Assembly: GCF_900106015.1 (NCBI RefSeq)
Contig: NZ_LT629797.1
Location: forward strand, 1,364,001 to 1,428,000
Length of the DNA: 64,000 nt
Direction of reading: 5' to 3'
Origin: Pseudomonas sihuiensis
Lineage (GTDB): Bacteria > Pseudomonadota > Gammaproteobacteria > Pseudomonadales > Pseudomonadaceae
Part shown: in pieces, positions 1-11,115 of the stretch
How positions within the stretch are numbered: the stretch's first letter is position 1
Layout: each line of letters starts with the position of its first letter
Position numbers and translations under genes: made by a program
The notes under the pieces: generated by a model
Databases searched by the model: none
Told to the model about the DNA's origin: nothing
The model's input: the letters and a program-made list of their open reading frames with translations, nothing else

Positions 1-2088
<2,088 letters not shown>

Positions 2089-2110
2089 AGGCCGCCGCGA
2101 AAAAAAGCCT

Positions 2111-2138
2111 GAACCCTGCTTCCGTCTGCCAACTCGAA
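2111..2138 (+). promoter_or_regulatory. ECF-type (AlgU/RpoE-like) promoter candidate
   Basis: After an A-run and GCCT comes GAACCC, 17 bases, then TCGAA. This fits GAACTT-N16/17-TCnnA of AlgU/RpoE-class sigma factors. It lies in the glgX-dehydrogenase gap, about 130 bases before the dehydrogenase start. One of a recurring set in this region. Confidence 0.4.
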
Positions 2139-2270
2139 AAATACAGATGCTGGGACAACCCATGACGCCGCTCGAGCGTAACGCCGGCTTTCGGCGCGCG
2201 TGGTGCTTCGCGTCAGTCCCCAGCAAACAATCACCTACGCCGGCCAGCTGGCCGGCCTCGGGAGAGATTC

Positions 2271-3539
2271 ATGAAAGCAGTGGTTTTCCATGACATTGGC
2301 GACATCCGCCTGGACGACGTAGCGGAACCCGAGGTGCAGGCCAGTACCGATGCGGTCATCCGCATTACCGCCTCGGCCATCTGCGGCACCGACCTGCATT
2401 TCGTGCGCGGCACCGTGGGTGGCATGCGCAAAGGCACCATCCTCGGTCATGAGGCGGTAGGTATCGTCGAGGCGCTGGGCAGCGATGTGCGCAACCTCAA
2501 CATCGGTGATCGCGTCGTGGTGCCCTCCACCATCGCCTGTGGCAACTGCAGCTATTGCCGCGCCGGTTACTACGCCCAGTGCGACGAGGCCAACCCCAAC
2601 GGCAAGCAGGCCGGCACCTCCTTTTACGGCGGGCCGGAAATCACCGGGGCCTTCCATGGCCTGCAGGCGGAGATGGCGCGTATCCCCTTCGCCAATATCG
2701 GCCTGGTGAAACTGCCCAGCGAGATCAGCGACGATCAGGCCATCCTGCTCTCCGATATCTTCCCCACCGGTTATTTCGGCGCGAAGCTGGCCGAAGTCGG
2801 CAGCGGTGATACCGTCGCCGTTTTCGGCGCCGGGCCGGTCGGCCAGTTCGCCATCGCCAGCGCCAAGCTGCTTGGTGCCGCGCGTGTATTCGCCATCGAC
2901 CACCTCGACGACCGTCTGGACATGGCACGCCGTCAAGGCGCCGAGGTCATCAACTTCGACCGTGAAGACCCGGTCGACACCCTGCGCCGACTGACCAACG
3001 GCATCGGCGTGGACCGCGCCATCGATGCCGTGGGCGTCGATGCGCAGTGCCCTGCTCATGGCCACTCGCCACGCCAGCCCGAAGGCCAAGAGTGGCAACC
3101 GGGCGACGCCCCCGAGCAGGCCTTGCAGTGGGCCGTCGACGCCCTGGCCAAGGCAGGCACGCTGGGCATCATCGGCGTTTATCCGCACCAGGCGCGCGAG
3201 TTTCCCATCGGCCAGGCGATGAACAAGAACCTCAGCGTCAACATGGGCAACTGCAACCATCGTCGCTACATCCCGCAACTGATCGAGATGGTCCAGGCCG
3301 GGCGCATCGACCCGGCGAAGATACTCACCCAGGTCAAGCCCATGAGCGACGCCATCGAAGCCTTCAAGGCCTTCGACCGGCGTGACAGCGGCTGGATCAA
3401 GGTGCAATTGCAGCCGGCGAAGAACGACGCCAGCCACGGCAGCGAGGAGCAGGTGCACGGCGGCGCCATTCTCGACCGGGCCATCGCCGAGGCCGACCCG
3501 CTCGGCGAGTCGCGCTCGAAGAAGCCCGGCAGCCTGTGA
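2271..3539 (+). CDS. zinc-dependent alcohol dehydrogenase (MDR family)
   Basis: Medium-chain zinc dehydrogenase, 422 aa, NAD(P)-dependent. The N-terminal GroES-like half has catalytic zinc ligands Cys38 (AICGTDLH) and His60-Glu61 (GHEAVG), and a structural zinc set Cys90, Cys93, Cys96 and Cys104. The Rossmann half carries VFGAGPVGQFAI. The protein is longer than typical ADHs (about 350-400 aa), with an insert after residue 255 containing PAHGHSPRQPEGQEWQPG, as in formaldehyde-dehydrogenase-like ADHs. The substrate cannot be read from sequence. A ribosome site GGGAGA precedes the ATG. It is followed by the endonuclease/phosphatase-clsB-ybhN group, and similar genes sit together in the P. aeruginosa trehalose/glycogen region, so it may be a stress enzyme (inference). 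Confidence 0.88.
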   Translation: MKAVVFHDIGDIRLDDVAEPEVQASTDAVIRITASAICGTDLHFVRGTVGGMRKGTILGHEAVGIVEALGSDVRNLNIGDRVVVPSTIACGNCSYCRAGYYAQCDEANPNGKQAGTSFYGGPEITGAFHGLQAEMARIPFANIGLVKLPSEISDDQAILLSDIFPTGYFGAKLAEVGSGDTVAVFGAGPVGQFAIASAKLLGAARVFAIDHLDDRLDMARRQGAEVINFDREDPVDTLRRLTNGIGVDRAIDAVGVDAQCPAHGHSPRQPEGQEWQPGDAPEQALQWAVDALAKAGTLGIIGVYPHQAREFPIGQAMNKNLSVNMGNCNHRRYIPQLIEMVQAGRIDPAKILTQVKPMSDAIEAFKAFDRRDSGWIKVQLQPAKNDASHGSEEQVHGGAILDRAIAEADPLGESRSKKPGSL

Positions 3540-3555
3540 GCGAGCGTGGCCGAGC

Positions 3556-4344
3556 ATGAACAACACCATCGCCAAACCGGAGGTGATCATCGACCGCGTG
3601 ACGCCGGTCAAGCGCCTGCGCGTGCTGACGATCAACACGCACAAGGGCTTCACCGCTCTCAACCGTCGTTTCATCCTGCCGGAACTGCGCAGCGCCGTGC
3701 AGGCCACCGGGTCCGATCTGGTATTCCTGCAGGAGGTACTCGGCAATCACGCCCTGCACGCCAAGCGCTTCCATGACTGGCCCAGCGTGCCGCAGTACGA
3801 ATTTCTCGCCGACAGCATGTGGCCGCAGTTCGCCTACGGGCGCAACGCCGTGTACCCCGCCGGTGATCACGGCAACGCCCTGCTCTCGCGCTTTCCCATC
3901 CTCGAGTATCACAACCTCGACGTGACGGTCAGCGGCACCGAGCAGCGCGGCCTGCTGCATTGTCGCCTCGATGTACCCGGGCAGGACGCCGTGCATGCAG
4001 TGTGCGTGCACCTGGGTTTGCGTGAGGCGCATCGTCGTCAGCAGATGGGCTTGTTGCTGGATTTGCTGGCGACCTTCGAACCCGGTGCGCCGGTAATCGT
4101 CGCCGGCGATTTCAACGACTGGCGTCTGCGCGCAGACGATCTGTTGGCGCCGCACGGCCTGCGCGAGGCGTTCGAGCATCGTCACGGCAAGCCTGCGCGC
4201 AGTTTTCCGGCGCGCATGCCGCTGCTGCGCCTGGATCGCATCTACACCCGCAATGCCACGGCACACGAGCCGCAGGTGTTGTCCACCCGGCCCTGGTCGC
4301 ACCTCTCCGACCACGCGCCACTGGCTGCGGAGATTCACCTGTGA
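3556..4344 (+). CDS. endonuclease/exonuclease/phosphatase family protein
   Basis: 262-aa member of the metal-dependent EEP (DNase I/sphingomyelinase-like) fold. Visible motifs are LTINTHKGF with metal-site Asn27, VFLQE with Glu60, the GDFNDW core and the C-terminal LSDHAPL, which carries the catalytic Asp-His. There is no signal peptide. The ATG at 3556 is chosen because longer frames overlap the dehydrogenase. Its stop overlaps the GTG start of clsB by four bases (GTGA), and clsB in turn overlaps the next gene, so the three are co-translated. Such EEP proteins are regularly paired with ClsB-type cardiolipin synthases, suggesting a role in phospholipid or envelope turnover (inference); the actual substrate is unknown. 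Confidence 0.85.
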   Translation: MNNTIAKPEVIIDRVTPVKRLRVLTINTHKGFTALNRRFILPELRSAVQATGSDLVFLQEVLGNHALHAKRFHDWPSVPQYEFLADSMWPQFAYGRNAVYPAGDHGNALLSRFPILEYHNLDVTVSGTEQRGLLHCRLDVPGQDAVHAVCVHLGLREAHRRQQMGLLLDLLATFEPGAPVIVAGDFNDWRLRADDLLAPHGLREAFEHRHGKPARSFPARMPLLRLDRIYTRNATAHEPQVLSTRPWSHLSDHAPLAAEIHL

Positions 4345-5543
4345 GCGGCATATGGCGGGACGGCAACCAGCTGCGCCTGCTGATCAATGGCGAAGACTAT
4401 TACCCGCGGGTGTTCGAATGCATTCGCGCGGCGCGCATCGAAGTGCTGCTGGAAACCTTCATCATTCGTGAGGACAAGGTCGGCCTCGAACTGCAACAGG
4501 TGCTGATCGAGGCCGCGCGGCGTGGCGTGCGCGTGGTCATCGCCGTGGACGGCTACGGCACCGCCGACCTGCAGCATGAGTACGTCGCAGCGCTGACCCG
4601 CGAGGGGGTAAAGATCCATGTCTTCGATCCCAGCCCACGGCGCTTTGGCATGCGTACCAACCTGTTCCGCCGCCTTCATCGCAAGCTGGTGGTGATCGAC
4701 GGCCAGTGCGCCTTTGTCGGCGGCATCAACTATTCGGCCGATCACCTCGGCGACTTCGGCGAGATGGCCAAGCAGGACTATGCCGTCGAGGTGAGCGGCC
4801 CGATCGTCAGCGACCTGCACGTGGCCATGCTGCGCCTGCTACGCCCGGCGTTCAGCGAGCCGAGCCCGGCGCAGCCCTCCAGAGAGCCGGTGGGCGATGC
4901 GCGGGTGATGCTGCTGGAGCGCGACAACGAGCGCCACACCACCGATATCGAAGACGAACACCTGCGCGCCTTCGAATCGGCGCGCAAGCACCTGGTGATC
5001 GCCAACGCCTATTTCTTCCCCGGCTACCGTGTGCTGCGCGCCTTGCGCAACGCGGCGCAACGCGGCGTACAGGTGACCCTGATCCTGCAGGGCCAGCCGG
5101 ACATGCGCTGGGTCCAGGCCTTTTCCCGCCTGCTCTACAACTACCTGCTGCGCCACGGTGTGGTGGTCTACGAATACTGCCAGCGCCCGCTGCACGGCAA
5201 GGTGGCGCTGGTGGATGACGAATGGTCCACGGTCGGTTCGAGCAATCTCGACCCACTGAGCCTGGCATTGAATCTGGAGGCCAATCTGGTGATCCGTGAC
5301 CGGGCCTTCAACCACTACCTGCATGAGCACCTGCTCGCGCTTTCTGCCGAACACTGCAAGCGCATCGAACTGGAGCGGGTGATACGCGGCTACTGGTGGC
5401 GCGCACCGCTGGTGTTCCTGTGCTTTCACTTTCTGCGCCGCTTCCCGGCCATCGCCGGCTGGCTGCCGGCGCACCGCAAGAACCTGAAGCCGCTGGAGCC
5501 AATCGACAAGGCCCGCGGTTACGAAGAGGAAAAGACTGGATGA
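4341..5543 (+). CDS. clsB: cardiolipin synthase ClsB (phospholipase D superfamily)
   Basis: Transfers phosphatidyl groups to make cardiolipin at the inner membrane. The 400-aa protein has two HKD motifs: His113-Lys115-Asp120 in HRKLVVIDG followed by GGIN, and His285-Lys287-Asp292 in HGKVALVD followed by GSSN. There is no N-terminal transmembrane pair, which separates ClsB from ClsA. The start is a GTG overlapping the previous stop, and the end overlaps the YbhN-like gene (ATGA). A basic C-terminal stretch after residue 340 may bind the membrane. In the stress cluster it plausibly adjusts membrane charge under osmotic stress (inference). Confidence 0.92.
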   Translation: MSGIWRDGNQLRLLINGEDYYPRVFECIRAARIEVLLETFIIREDKVGLELQQVLIEAARRGVRVVIAVDGYGTADLQHEYVAALTREGVKIHVFDPSPRRFGMRTNLFRRLHRKLVVIDGQCAFVGGINYSADHLGDFGEMAKQDYAVEVSGPIVSDLHVAMLRLLRPAFSEPSPAQPSREPVGDARVMLLERDNERHTTDIEDEHLRAFESARKHLVIANAYFFPGYRVLRALRNAAQRGVQVTLILQGQPDMRWVQAFSRLLYNYLLRHGVVVYEYCQRPLHGKVALVDDEWSTVGSSNLDPLSLALNLEANLVIRDRAFNHYLHEHLLALSAEHCKRIELERVIRGYWWRAPLVFLCFHFLRRFPAIAGWLPAHRKNLKPLEPIDKARGYEEEKTG

Positions 5544-6514
5544 ATGTCGCTCCCAACAACCCCTGGATGCGCTGGGGCAAACGCGCACTCACCCTGTTCT
5601 TTCTCCTGGCCGTACCAGCTCTGCTGTACATGCTGGCGCGCAATCTGGACTGGGGCGAAGTACGCCAGGCGCTCAGTGATTACAGCATGCAGACCCTGCT
5701 GGTGGGCGCGCTGATCGCCTGCGCCAGCTATCTGGTATTTGGCTGTTACGACCTGCTGGGCCGCCATTACAGTCGCCATCACCTGCCGGCACGCCAGGTC
5801 CTGCCGGTGGCGATGGTCTGCTACGCCTTCAACCTGAACTTCACCACCTGGATCGGCGGTGTGGCCATGCGCTACCGCCTGTACATGCGCCTGGGCCTTA
5901 GCGCCTCGACGGTAACGCGCATCCTCAGCCTCAGCCTGCTGACCAACTGGACCGGCTACATGGCGCTGGCTGGGGTGATCTTCTCCCTGCGCCTGGTACA
6001 GCTGCCCGACAACTGGGGGCTGGGCATGACCGGGCTGCAGCTGCTGGGCTTTGCCCTGTTGGGTGTGGTCAGCGCCTATGTCGGTATCTGCGCCTTTTCC
6101 CGTCAGCGCGTATGGCACCTGCGCGAGCGTTCGATCACCCTGCCTTCGTTGCGCATGGCGGTGATGCAGATAGTCCTGGGCGCGAGCAACTGGTCGCTGA
6201 TGGCTGCTCTGATCTACTGGCTATTGCCGGAAGGCGCCGCCTACACCTCGGTGCTCGGGGTGCTGCTGATCAGCTGCATGGCGGCGGTGGTGGCGCATAT
6301 CCCCGCCGGGCTGGGGGTGCTCGAGGCGGTGTTTCTCGCCCTGCTGCAGCATCAATACAGCCAGGCCAGCCTGATCGCCGCCCTGCTCGCCTATCGCGTG
6401 CTCTATTACCTGCTGCCGCTGCTGCTGGCCAGCGCTACCTACCTGGTGCTGGAAAAACGTGCGAAAACGCTGCGCAAGCGTGGCGAACAAGGTGTCGAGA
6501 CCCAGCCCGGCTAA
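5540..6514 (+). CDS. YbhN-like integral membrane protein (LPG synthase TM domain family)
   Basis: 324-aa inner-membrane protein with about eight hydrophobic segments, related to the flippase-like half of lysylphosphatidylglycerol synthase (MprF) and to E. coli YbhN, which is encoded beside clsB there too. The catalytic aminoacyl-transferase half of MprF is absent. The Asn-rich AFNLNFTTWIGGVAMRYRLY patch and the late AHIPAGLGVLEAVF motif are typical of this family. The start at 5540 is taken because it overlaps the clsB stop by four bases. It probably moves or senses the lipids made by ClsB, though no reaction is proven for stand-alone members. Confidence 0.88.
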   Translation: MNVAPNNPWMRWGKRALTLFFLLAVPALLYMLARNLDWGEVRQALSDYSMQTLLVGALIACASYLVFGCYDLLGRHYSRHHLPARQVLPVAMVCYAFNLNFTTWIGGVAMRYRLYMRLGLSASTVTRILSLSLLTNWTGYMALAGVIFSLRLVQLPDNWGLGMTGLQLLGFALLGVVSAYVGICAFSRQRVWHLRERSITLPSLRMAVMQIVLGASNWSLMAALIYWLLPEGAAYTSVLGVLLISCMAAVVAHIPAGLGVLEAVFLALLQHQYSQASLIAALLAYRVLYYLLPLLLASATYLVLEKRAKTLRKRGEQGVETQPG

Positions 6515-6537
6515 CCAGGCCAAACAACGTACTGACG

Positions 6538-6592
6538 CGGGGTGCGCCGTGCGCACCGGCTGCACAAGCCATCGGGGCCGGTGCACGGCAAC
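6538..6592. repeat. degenerate REP-like inverted repeat
   Basis: GGGGTGCGCCGTGCGCACCG and the partly complementary GGCCGGTGCACGGCAACC flank a short loop. The left half resembles the repeat at 44798-44860 (AGGGTGCGCC...GCGCACC), so this looks like a decayed copy. Confidence 0.35.
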
Positions 6593-6609
6593 CACCCGGC
6601 GGATGGCGG

Positions 6610-6638
6610 GAACTCACGAGCGCGTTACACAGGTCTAT
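6610..6638 (+). promoter_or_regulatory. ECF-type promoter candidate, weak
   Basis: GAACTC, 18 bases, TCTAT, ending 32 bases before the small CDS at 6671. The spacing is one base long and the final A of TCnnA is missing, so it is weaker than the others in this set. Confidence 0.25.
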
Positions 6639-6670
6639 CTCACATCATTCAGCAAAACCGGAGGCATATC

Positions 6671-6892
6671 ATGGCCAAGCCACTGCATCTGATCAGCTAC
6701 ATCCTGCACAACCAGCCGCACAGCGTCGAAGTCGAGTCCGACCGCGAACAGCTCACGCCCCACCAGGCGCGCTTCTATCTCAGCGCCCTGCACACCTTCG
6801 AGTGGCCCAACGAGTTCACCGACGTGCAGGTCACGCGCATCCTGCATCCGAAGAAAGGCGGCAGTACGCCGGCACACCGCGTACAGCGCTGA
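6671..6892 (+). CDS. conserved hypothetical small protein, 73 aa
   Basis: Not assigned to a known function. The 73-aa product is soluble, without signal peptide or membrane segment, and ends in a basic tail (HPKKGGSTPAHRVQR). GGAGG seven bases before the ATG (ACCGGAGGCATATC) fixes the start; longer frames lack a ribosome site. It is a single-gene unit between the ybhN-like gene and convergent glgP, with its own candidate stress promoter and a strong hairpin after its stop. Confidence 0.7.
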   Translation: MAKPLHLISYILHNQPHSVEVESDREQLTPHQARFYLSALHTFEWPNEFTDVQVTRILHPKKGGSTPAHRVQR

Positions 6893-6896
6893 GAGT

Positions 6897-6939
6897 CTGT
6901 TCAACCTCTAGCAGTGTTTCGCTGCAAGAGGTTGAACAG
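6897..6939. terminator. bidirectional hairpin terminator
   Basis: A perfect 13-bp inverted repeat (CTGTTCAACCTCT / AGAGGTTGAACAG) with an inner GCAG/CTGC stem sits between the converging small gene and glgP. There is no long T-run on either side. Confidence 0.6.
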
Positions 6940-6948
6940 GCCGGGATA

Positions 6949-9414
6949 CTAGTCCCCTTCGCGCGGCGGCAGCGGCACCTGCCAGATATCCCGGGCGTAT
7001 TCGGCGATGGTGCGATCGGATGAGAACCAGCCCATGCGCGCGGTATTCAGCACCGCCGAACGCCACCACTGCTCAGGCCGCTGCCAGCGTTGATCGACCT
7101 GGCGCTGCGCCTTCCAATAGGCATCGAAATCGGCGCAGACCATGAAATGGTCCTCGTACAGCAGCGAATCCACCAGGCCCACGTAGCGCGCTGGATCGTC
7201 CGGCGAGAACACCCCACCGCGAATGGCGCCGAGCGCGGCCTCCAGACGTTCCGAATCCGCCACCACATCGCTCATCTCCAGGCCCAGGCGCCGCCGGGCG
7301 GCAACCTGCTGGGCAGTCATGCCGAAAATGAACATGTGGTCTTCGCCGACCCGCTCGCACATCTCCACGTTGGCCCCGTCCAGCGTGCCGATGGTCAACG
7401 CGCCATTGAGGGCGAACTTCATATTGCTGGTGCCGGAAGCTTCCAGCCCAGCTGTGGAGATCTGCTCGGAAAGGTCGGCGGCAGGAATGATGGTTTCGGC
7501 CAGGCTGACGTTGTAATTGGGGATGAATACGACCTTGAGCAGCCCGCGTACGGTCGGGTCACCATTGATGGTGCGGCTGATGTCGTTGGCCAGTTTGATG
7601 ATCAGCTTGGCCTGGCGATAACTGGCCGCCGCCTTGCCGGCGAAGATTTTCACCCGCGGTACCCAGTCGGTGGTCGGGTCGTTGCGGATGGCCTGATACA
7701 GCGCCACGGTATGCAACAGGTTGAGCAACTGACGCTTGTATTCATGGATGCGTTTGACGTGCACATCGAAGATGGCCGTGGTGTCGAGGCTGATCCCCAG
7801 CACGTGCCTGACTCGCTCGGCCAGCAGTTCCTTGTTGCGCTGGCGGCAGAGCGCATATTCGTCGCGGAAATCCTGGCGTTCGGCGAAAGGTTCCAGCGTC
7901 TGCAGATGATCCTCGGGGCGATGCAGAACCTGCTCACCGAGAGCGTCGACCAGCAGATGCGTCAGCCCCGGATTGACCTGAAACAGCCAGCGGCGGAAGG
8001 TCACGCCATTGGTCTTGTTGTTCACCCGGTCGGGATAGAGCCGGTGCAGATCGCGAAATACCGTGTCGCGCATCAGTCGCGTATGCAGCGCGGAAACGCC
8101 GTTGATGCTGTGCGCGCCGAGAAAAGCCAGGTTGCCCATGCGCACGCGGCGGCCGTGGTCTTCCTCGATCAGCGACACCGCGCGCAGCAGGCGAAAGTCG
8201 TGGATGTCCTTGGCACGCAGCGCATCGATATGCTCGGCGTTGATCAGGTAGATGATTTGCAGGTGCCGCGGCAGCAGACGCTCCATCAGCGCTACCGGCC
8301 AGGACTCCAGCGCTTCCGGCAGCAGCGTGTGGTTGGTGTAGGAGGTGGTAGCGACCGTCAGTTGCCAGGCTTGCGCCCAGGGCAGGCGATGCTCGTCCAC
8401 CAACAGGCGCATCAGCTCGACCACAGCGATGGCCGGGTGAGTGTCGTTGAGCTGGATCGCCACCTGCTGCGGCAGGCACTGCAGACCGTCATGCAGACGC
8501 AGATGACGCTCGAGCAGATCCTGTAGCGACGCGGAGACCAGAAAATACTCCTGGCGCAGACGCAGCTCCTGGCCGGCCTCGGTATCGTCGGCGGGATAGA
8601 GCACGCGCGAGATGCTTTCGGCACGCACCTCGCCAGCCACTGCGCCGAAGTGATCGCCGGCATTGAAGCGGTCCAGCTGCAGGTTTTCCTCGGCGCGCGC
8701 ACGCCACAGCCGCAGCGTATTGACCGAGGCGCCGCGCCAGCCCACCACCGGTGTGTCATAGGCGATGGCACGTACCCTCTCCTGCGGATGCCAGTGCTGG
8801 CGCGTGCCGCCTGTGCCGTCGTCCAGGGTTTCCACACCACCGCCGAAGCCTATGCGATACGCCACCTCAGGCCGCTCGAACTCCCAGGGGTTGCCGAAAT
8901 CCAGCCAGGTTTCGGTCTGTTCGGCCTGCCAGCCGTCGACGATCGCCTGGCGGAACAGGCCATGCTCATAGCGGATGCCGTAACCATGGGCGGCCAGGCG
9001 CAGGGTTGCCATGCTCTCCATGAAACAGGCGGCCAGACGCCCTAGTCCACCATTGCCAAGCGCTGCATCGGGTTCGACCTCACGGATGCGTTCGAGCTCG
9101 ACACCGAGTTCGGCCATGGCCTGGCGCGCCACATCGAGCAAGCCAAGGTTGCTCAGGTTATCCACCAGCAAACGGCCGATCAGAAATTCCAGGGACAGGT
9201 AATAGACACGTTTGGCGCCCTGACGCTCGACCTGGGCGGATGACTCTTCCCAGCGGTCGATCATATGGTCGCGCGTGGCCAGCGCCAGCGCCTCGAACCA
9301 ATCGTGATCGAAGGCGGTACTCGGGTCCTTGCCCACGGCGTAGCGCAGTTTGGCCAGGATGGCCGCCTTGAACTGGGCTACGGCACTCTCGGCCTCGCTG
9401 TGCGATTCGCTCAT
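6949..9414 (-). CDS. glgP: glycogen/maltodextrin phosphorylase
   Basis: Releases glucose-1-phosphate from the non-reducing ends of alpha-1,4 glucans with pyridoxal phosphate. At 821 aa it has the normal bacterial length. The PLP lysine lies in the signature EASGTSNMKFALNG, followed by GTLDGANVE; the N-terminal GNGGLGRLAACF and the HEYKRQLLN segment are also intact. The ATG at 9414 (MSESHSEAES) is chosen over an upstream in-frame ATG that lacks a ribosome site. Transcribed alone, convergent with the 73-aa gene and divergent from the secreted-protein operon at 9599; both sides of the shared promoter region hold GAAC-type boxes. It degrades glucan made by the GlgE/GlgB genes nearby. Confidence 0.96.
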   Translation of the reverse strand: MSESHSEAESAVAQFKAAILAKLRYAVGKDPSTAFDHDWFEALALATRDHMIDRWEESSAQVERQGAKRVYYLSLEFLIGRLLVDNLSNLGLLDVARQAMAELGVELERIREVEPDAALGNGGLGRLAACFMESMATLRLAAHGYGIRYEHGLFRQAIVDGWQAEQTETWLDFGNPWEFERPEVAYRIGFGGGVETLDDGTGGTRQHWHPQERVRAIAYDTPVVGWRGASVNTLRLWRARAEENLQLDRFNAGDHFGAVAGEVRAESISRVLYPADDTEAGQELRLRQEYFLVSASLQDLLERHLRLHDGLQCLPQQVAIQLNDTHPAIAVVELMRLLVDEHRLPWAQAWQLTVATTSYTNHTLLPEALESWPVALMERLLPRHLQIIYLINAEHIDALRAKDIHDFRLLRAVSLIEEDHGRRVRMGNLAFLGAHSINGVSALHTRLMRDTVFRDLHRLYPDRVNNKTNGVTFRRWLFQVNPGLTHLLVDALGEQVLHRPEDHLQTLEPFAERQDFRDEYALCRQRNKELLAERVRHVLGISLDTTAIFDVHVKRIHEYKRQLLNLLHTVALYQAIRNDPTTDWVPRVKIFAGKAAASYRQAKLIIKLANDISRTINGDPTVRGLLKVVFIPNYNVSLAETIIPAADLSEQISTAGLEASGTSNMKFALNGALTIGTLDGANVEMCERVGEDHMFIFGMTAQQVAARRRLGLEMSDVVADSERLEAALGAIRGGVFSPDDPARYVGLVDSLLYEDHFMVCADFDAYWKAQRQVDQRWQRPEQWWRSAVLNTARMGWFSSDRTIAEYARDIWQVPLPPREGD

Positions 9415-9434
9415 ATCGATCCCCTCACGCGCGC

Positions 9435-9461
9435 GTCGATTGCAGCCGAAACGATGGGTTC
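9435..9461 (-). promoter_or_regulatory. ECF-type promoter candidate for glgP
   Basis: On the minus strand: A-run, GCC, GAACCC, 16 bases, TCGAC, about 20 bases upstream of the glgP ATG. A second GAACTC at 9494-9499 lacks a matching -10. Confidence 0.35.
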
Positions 9462-9539
9462 GGCTTTTTCTTTGGGGCCTTCGCAACGGCGATGAGTTCA
9501 GGGTTTTTCTGCCCTTTGCCCCCTCTGATCAAAAAGCCT

Positions 9540-9567
9540 GAACTTCGACTTGGCGGCTCCCCTCACA
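9540..9567 (+). promoter_or_regulatory. ECF-type promoter candidate
   Basis: AAAAAGCCTGAACTT, then 17 bases from the end of GAACTT to TCACA, ending 31 bases before the ATG at 9599. It is a full -35 match to the AlgU consensus with correct spacing. Confidence 0.45.
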
Positions 9568-9598
9568 ACTTGAGAACGCCATTGTCGAGGAGAAAATC

Positions 9599-10027
9599 AT
9601 GCGAGCCATCATTCCCGGCCTTCTGGTCGGCGCGCTGGCAGCCGGCGACGCACTGGCTGAAGCCTGCTACGTCAGCGCCCGGACTTCCAGCGATGCCATT
9701 GCCGAGGTCGCACAGGAGTTCTGCTACGAATTCACCGGCATGGACGAGGGTGCCATCGACTGGTCGTGCCATAACGAATCCGATGACATGCTCAACACCG
9801 ATCAACGCAAGGTAGCCAGTTGCGCCGAGGCCAAGCTGGGCACATGCGAAGCCGCACTGACCCAGGAAACCCTGGCCAACTACCGCTCCGGCGATGATGA
9901 CCGGGGCGAGCCGCGCCCGTCCGTGCCCAACGAGGCCAAGGTGGTCACTCACTATTATCAGGCGGGCGACCTCAAGCAGGTACGCATCGACTGTGAAAGT
10001 GCCGGCGGCACCTGGCGGGATCGATGA
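9599..10027 (+). CDS. hypothetical exported cysteine-containing protein
   Basis: Unrecognised 142-aa protein. Residues 1-20 (MRAIIPGLLVGALAAGDALA) form a Sec signal peptide with an Ala-x-Ala site, so the mature protein should be periplasmic. It has six cysteines after the signal (for example Cys23, FCYEF, WSCHN, SCAEA, GTCEA, DCESAGG), suggesting disulphides, and the C-terminal DCESAGGTW resembles a common cysteine tail of small secreted Pseudomonas proteins. The ribosome site GAGGAG lies nine bases before the ATG. The stop overlaps the next start (ATGATGG), so it is translationally coupled to the DUF3182-like gene. Confidence 0.72.
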   Translation: MRAIIPGLLVGALAAGDALAEACYVSARTSSDAIAEVAQEFCYEFTGMDEGAIDWSCHNESDDMLNTDQRKVASCAEAKLGTCEAALTQETLANYRSGDDDRGEPRPSVPNEAKVVTHYYQAGDLKQVRIDCESAGGTWRDR

Positions 10028-11115
10028 TGGGCGTTTACCAAGGCCTGCTTCTGCTACCTGGCACCGCTCAGCACATGGCCCATGAGCGGATGGTCCAACG
10101 CCAGCTCGGCGAGAAACTCGCCGAGCTGCTCGGTTGCCCCTTCCTCGGCCCTTGTCAGCCGGGCACGCAGATTCGCGGACGTCACTATTTTCTGCCGGAG
10201 GACACTCTGGTCGGCGATGTCAGCTCGCTGGGCATCGACGGGCCGGACGATTTCTTTGGCGGCCAGGTCGAGCATGCCTTTCTGGCCACCAAGGCCATCA
10301 GTCACCCTGCCCTCGACGCACCGCGCCACTTGCCTGTGGGTTGGTCCGAGCGTTTCTCCCGGCAGGTCGAAAGCGTCACCTTGCGGGGCTTCAGCGTCTT
10401 TGCTCTGGAGGATGCTACCGAAGCCGGTAAACGCCTGTTGCGCGACGGGCCGATTCGCCTGAAGCCGGTTGCTGGCACCGGCGGCCGAGGCCAGCAGGTG
10501 GTGCGCTCCCATCCTGAGCTGGAAAGCGCGCTGGCGGCGCTCGATGAACAATGTGTGCGGCAGCAGGGCCTGGTGCTGGAGGAGGACCTGCAGCAGCCCG
10601 ATACCTACAGCGTCGGCCAGATTCGCGTGGCAGGCGTCACCCTCAGTTACCACGGTACCCAGCAACTGACTGACGGCGGTCACGGCAATCAGGTCTACGG
10701 CGGCTCGCGCCTGACGCTGGTGCGCGGCGACTACCTGGCCTTGATGACCCTCGATCTGCCGCGCGCCGTGCGCCTGGCCGTGCAGCAGGCGCGCATCTTC
10801 GAACTGGCGGCGCTGGAGGTCTATCCCTCCATCCAGGCATCACGGCGCAATTACGACGTGGCACAAGGGCTGAACGCGCGGGGCCAGTCGCGCAGTGGCG
10901 TACTCGAGCAATCCTGGCGCGTCGGCGGAGCCAGCGCGGCGGAAATCTTCGCCCTGGAAGCGTTCATCAAGGACCCGCAGCTGCAAACGCTGCAGGCTTC
11001 GACCCATGAGTTCTATCAGGACGTACCGCCGCCGCCAGGCTCCATTTGCCTGTATCAAGGTCAGCACAGTGAGGACGGCCCGCTGGCCAAATACGTCAAG
11101 GTCGGGCCGCTATGA
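10024..11115 (+). CDS. DUF3182-like protein (possible ATP-grasp fold)
   Basis: 363-aa cytoplasmic protein, tentatively of the DUF3182 family. The middle segment GPIRLKPVAGTGGRGQQVV, with a lysine followed by a glycine-rich loop, and the later VLEEDL resemble the nucleotide-binding part of ATP-grasp ligases; this is inference, and no substrate is known. It overlaps the upstream exported-protein gene and the downstream hydrolase gene by four bases each, so the three act as one operon. Two adjacent ATG codons (10024 and 10027) are possible starts. Confidence 0.65.
   Translation: MMGVYQGLLLLPGTAQHMAHERMVQRQLGEKLAELLGCPFLGPCQPGTQIRGRHYFLPEDTLVGDVSSLGIDGPDDFFGGQVEHAFLATKAISHPALDAPRHLPVGWSERFSRQVESVTLRGFSVFALEDATEAGKRLLRDGPIRLKPVAGTGGRGQQVVRSHPELESALAALDEQCVRQQGLVLEEDLQQPDTYSVGQIRVAGVTLSYHGTQQLTDGGHGNQVYGGSRLTLVRGDYLALMTLDLPRAVRLAVQQARIFELAALEVYPSIQASRRNYDVAQGLNARGQSRSGVLEQSWRVGGASAAEIFALEAFIKDPQLQTLQASTHEFYQDVPPPPGSICLYQGQHSEDGPLAKYVKVGPL

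Noticed and set aside
2271..3539. Glutathione-dependent formaldehyde dehydrogenase
   Set aside because: Zinc ligands and the insert fit the broad MDR family, but nothing visible fixes the substrate, so only the family is claimed.
9472..9499. ECF-type promoter at GAACTC before glgP
   Set aside because: The matching -10 region reads CCCAA without TC; the site at 9435-9461 is better placed.
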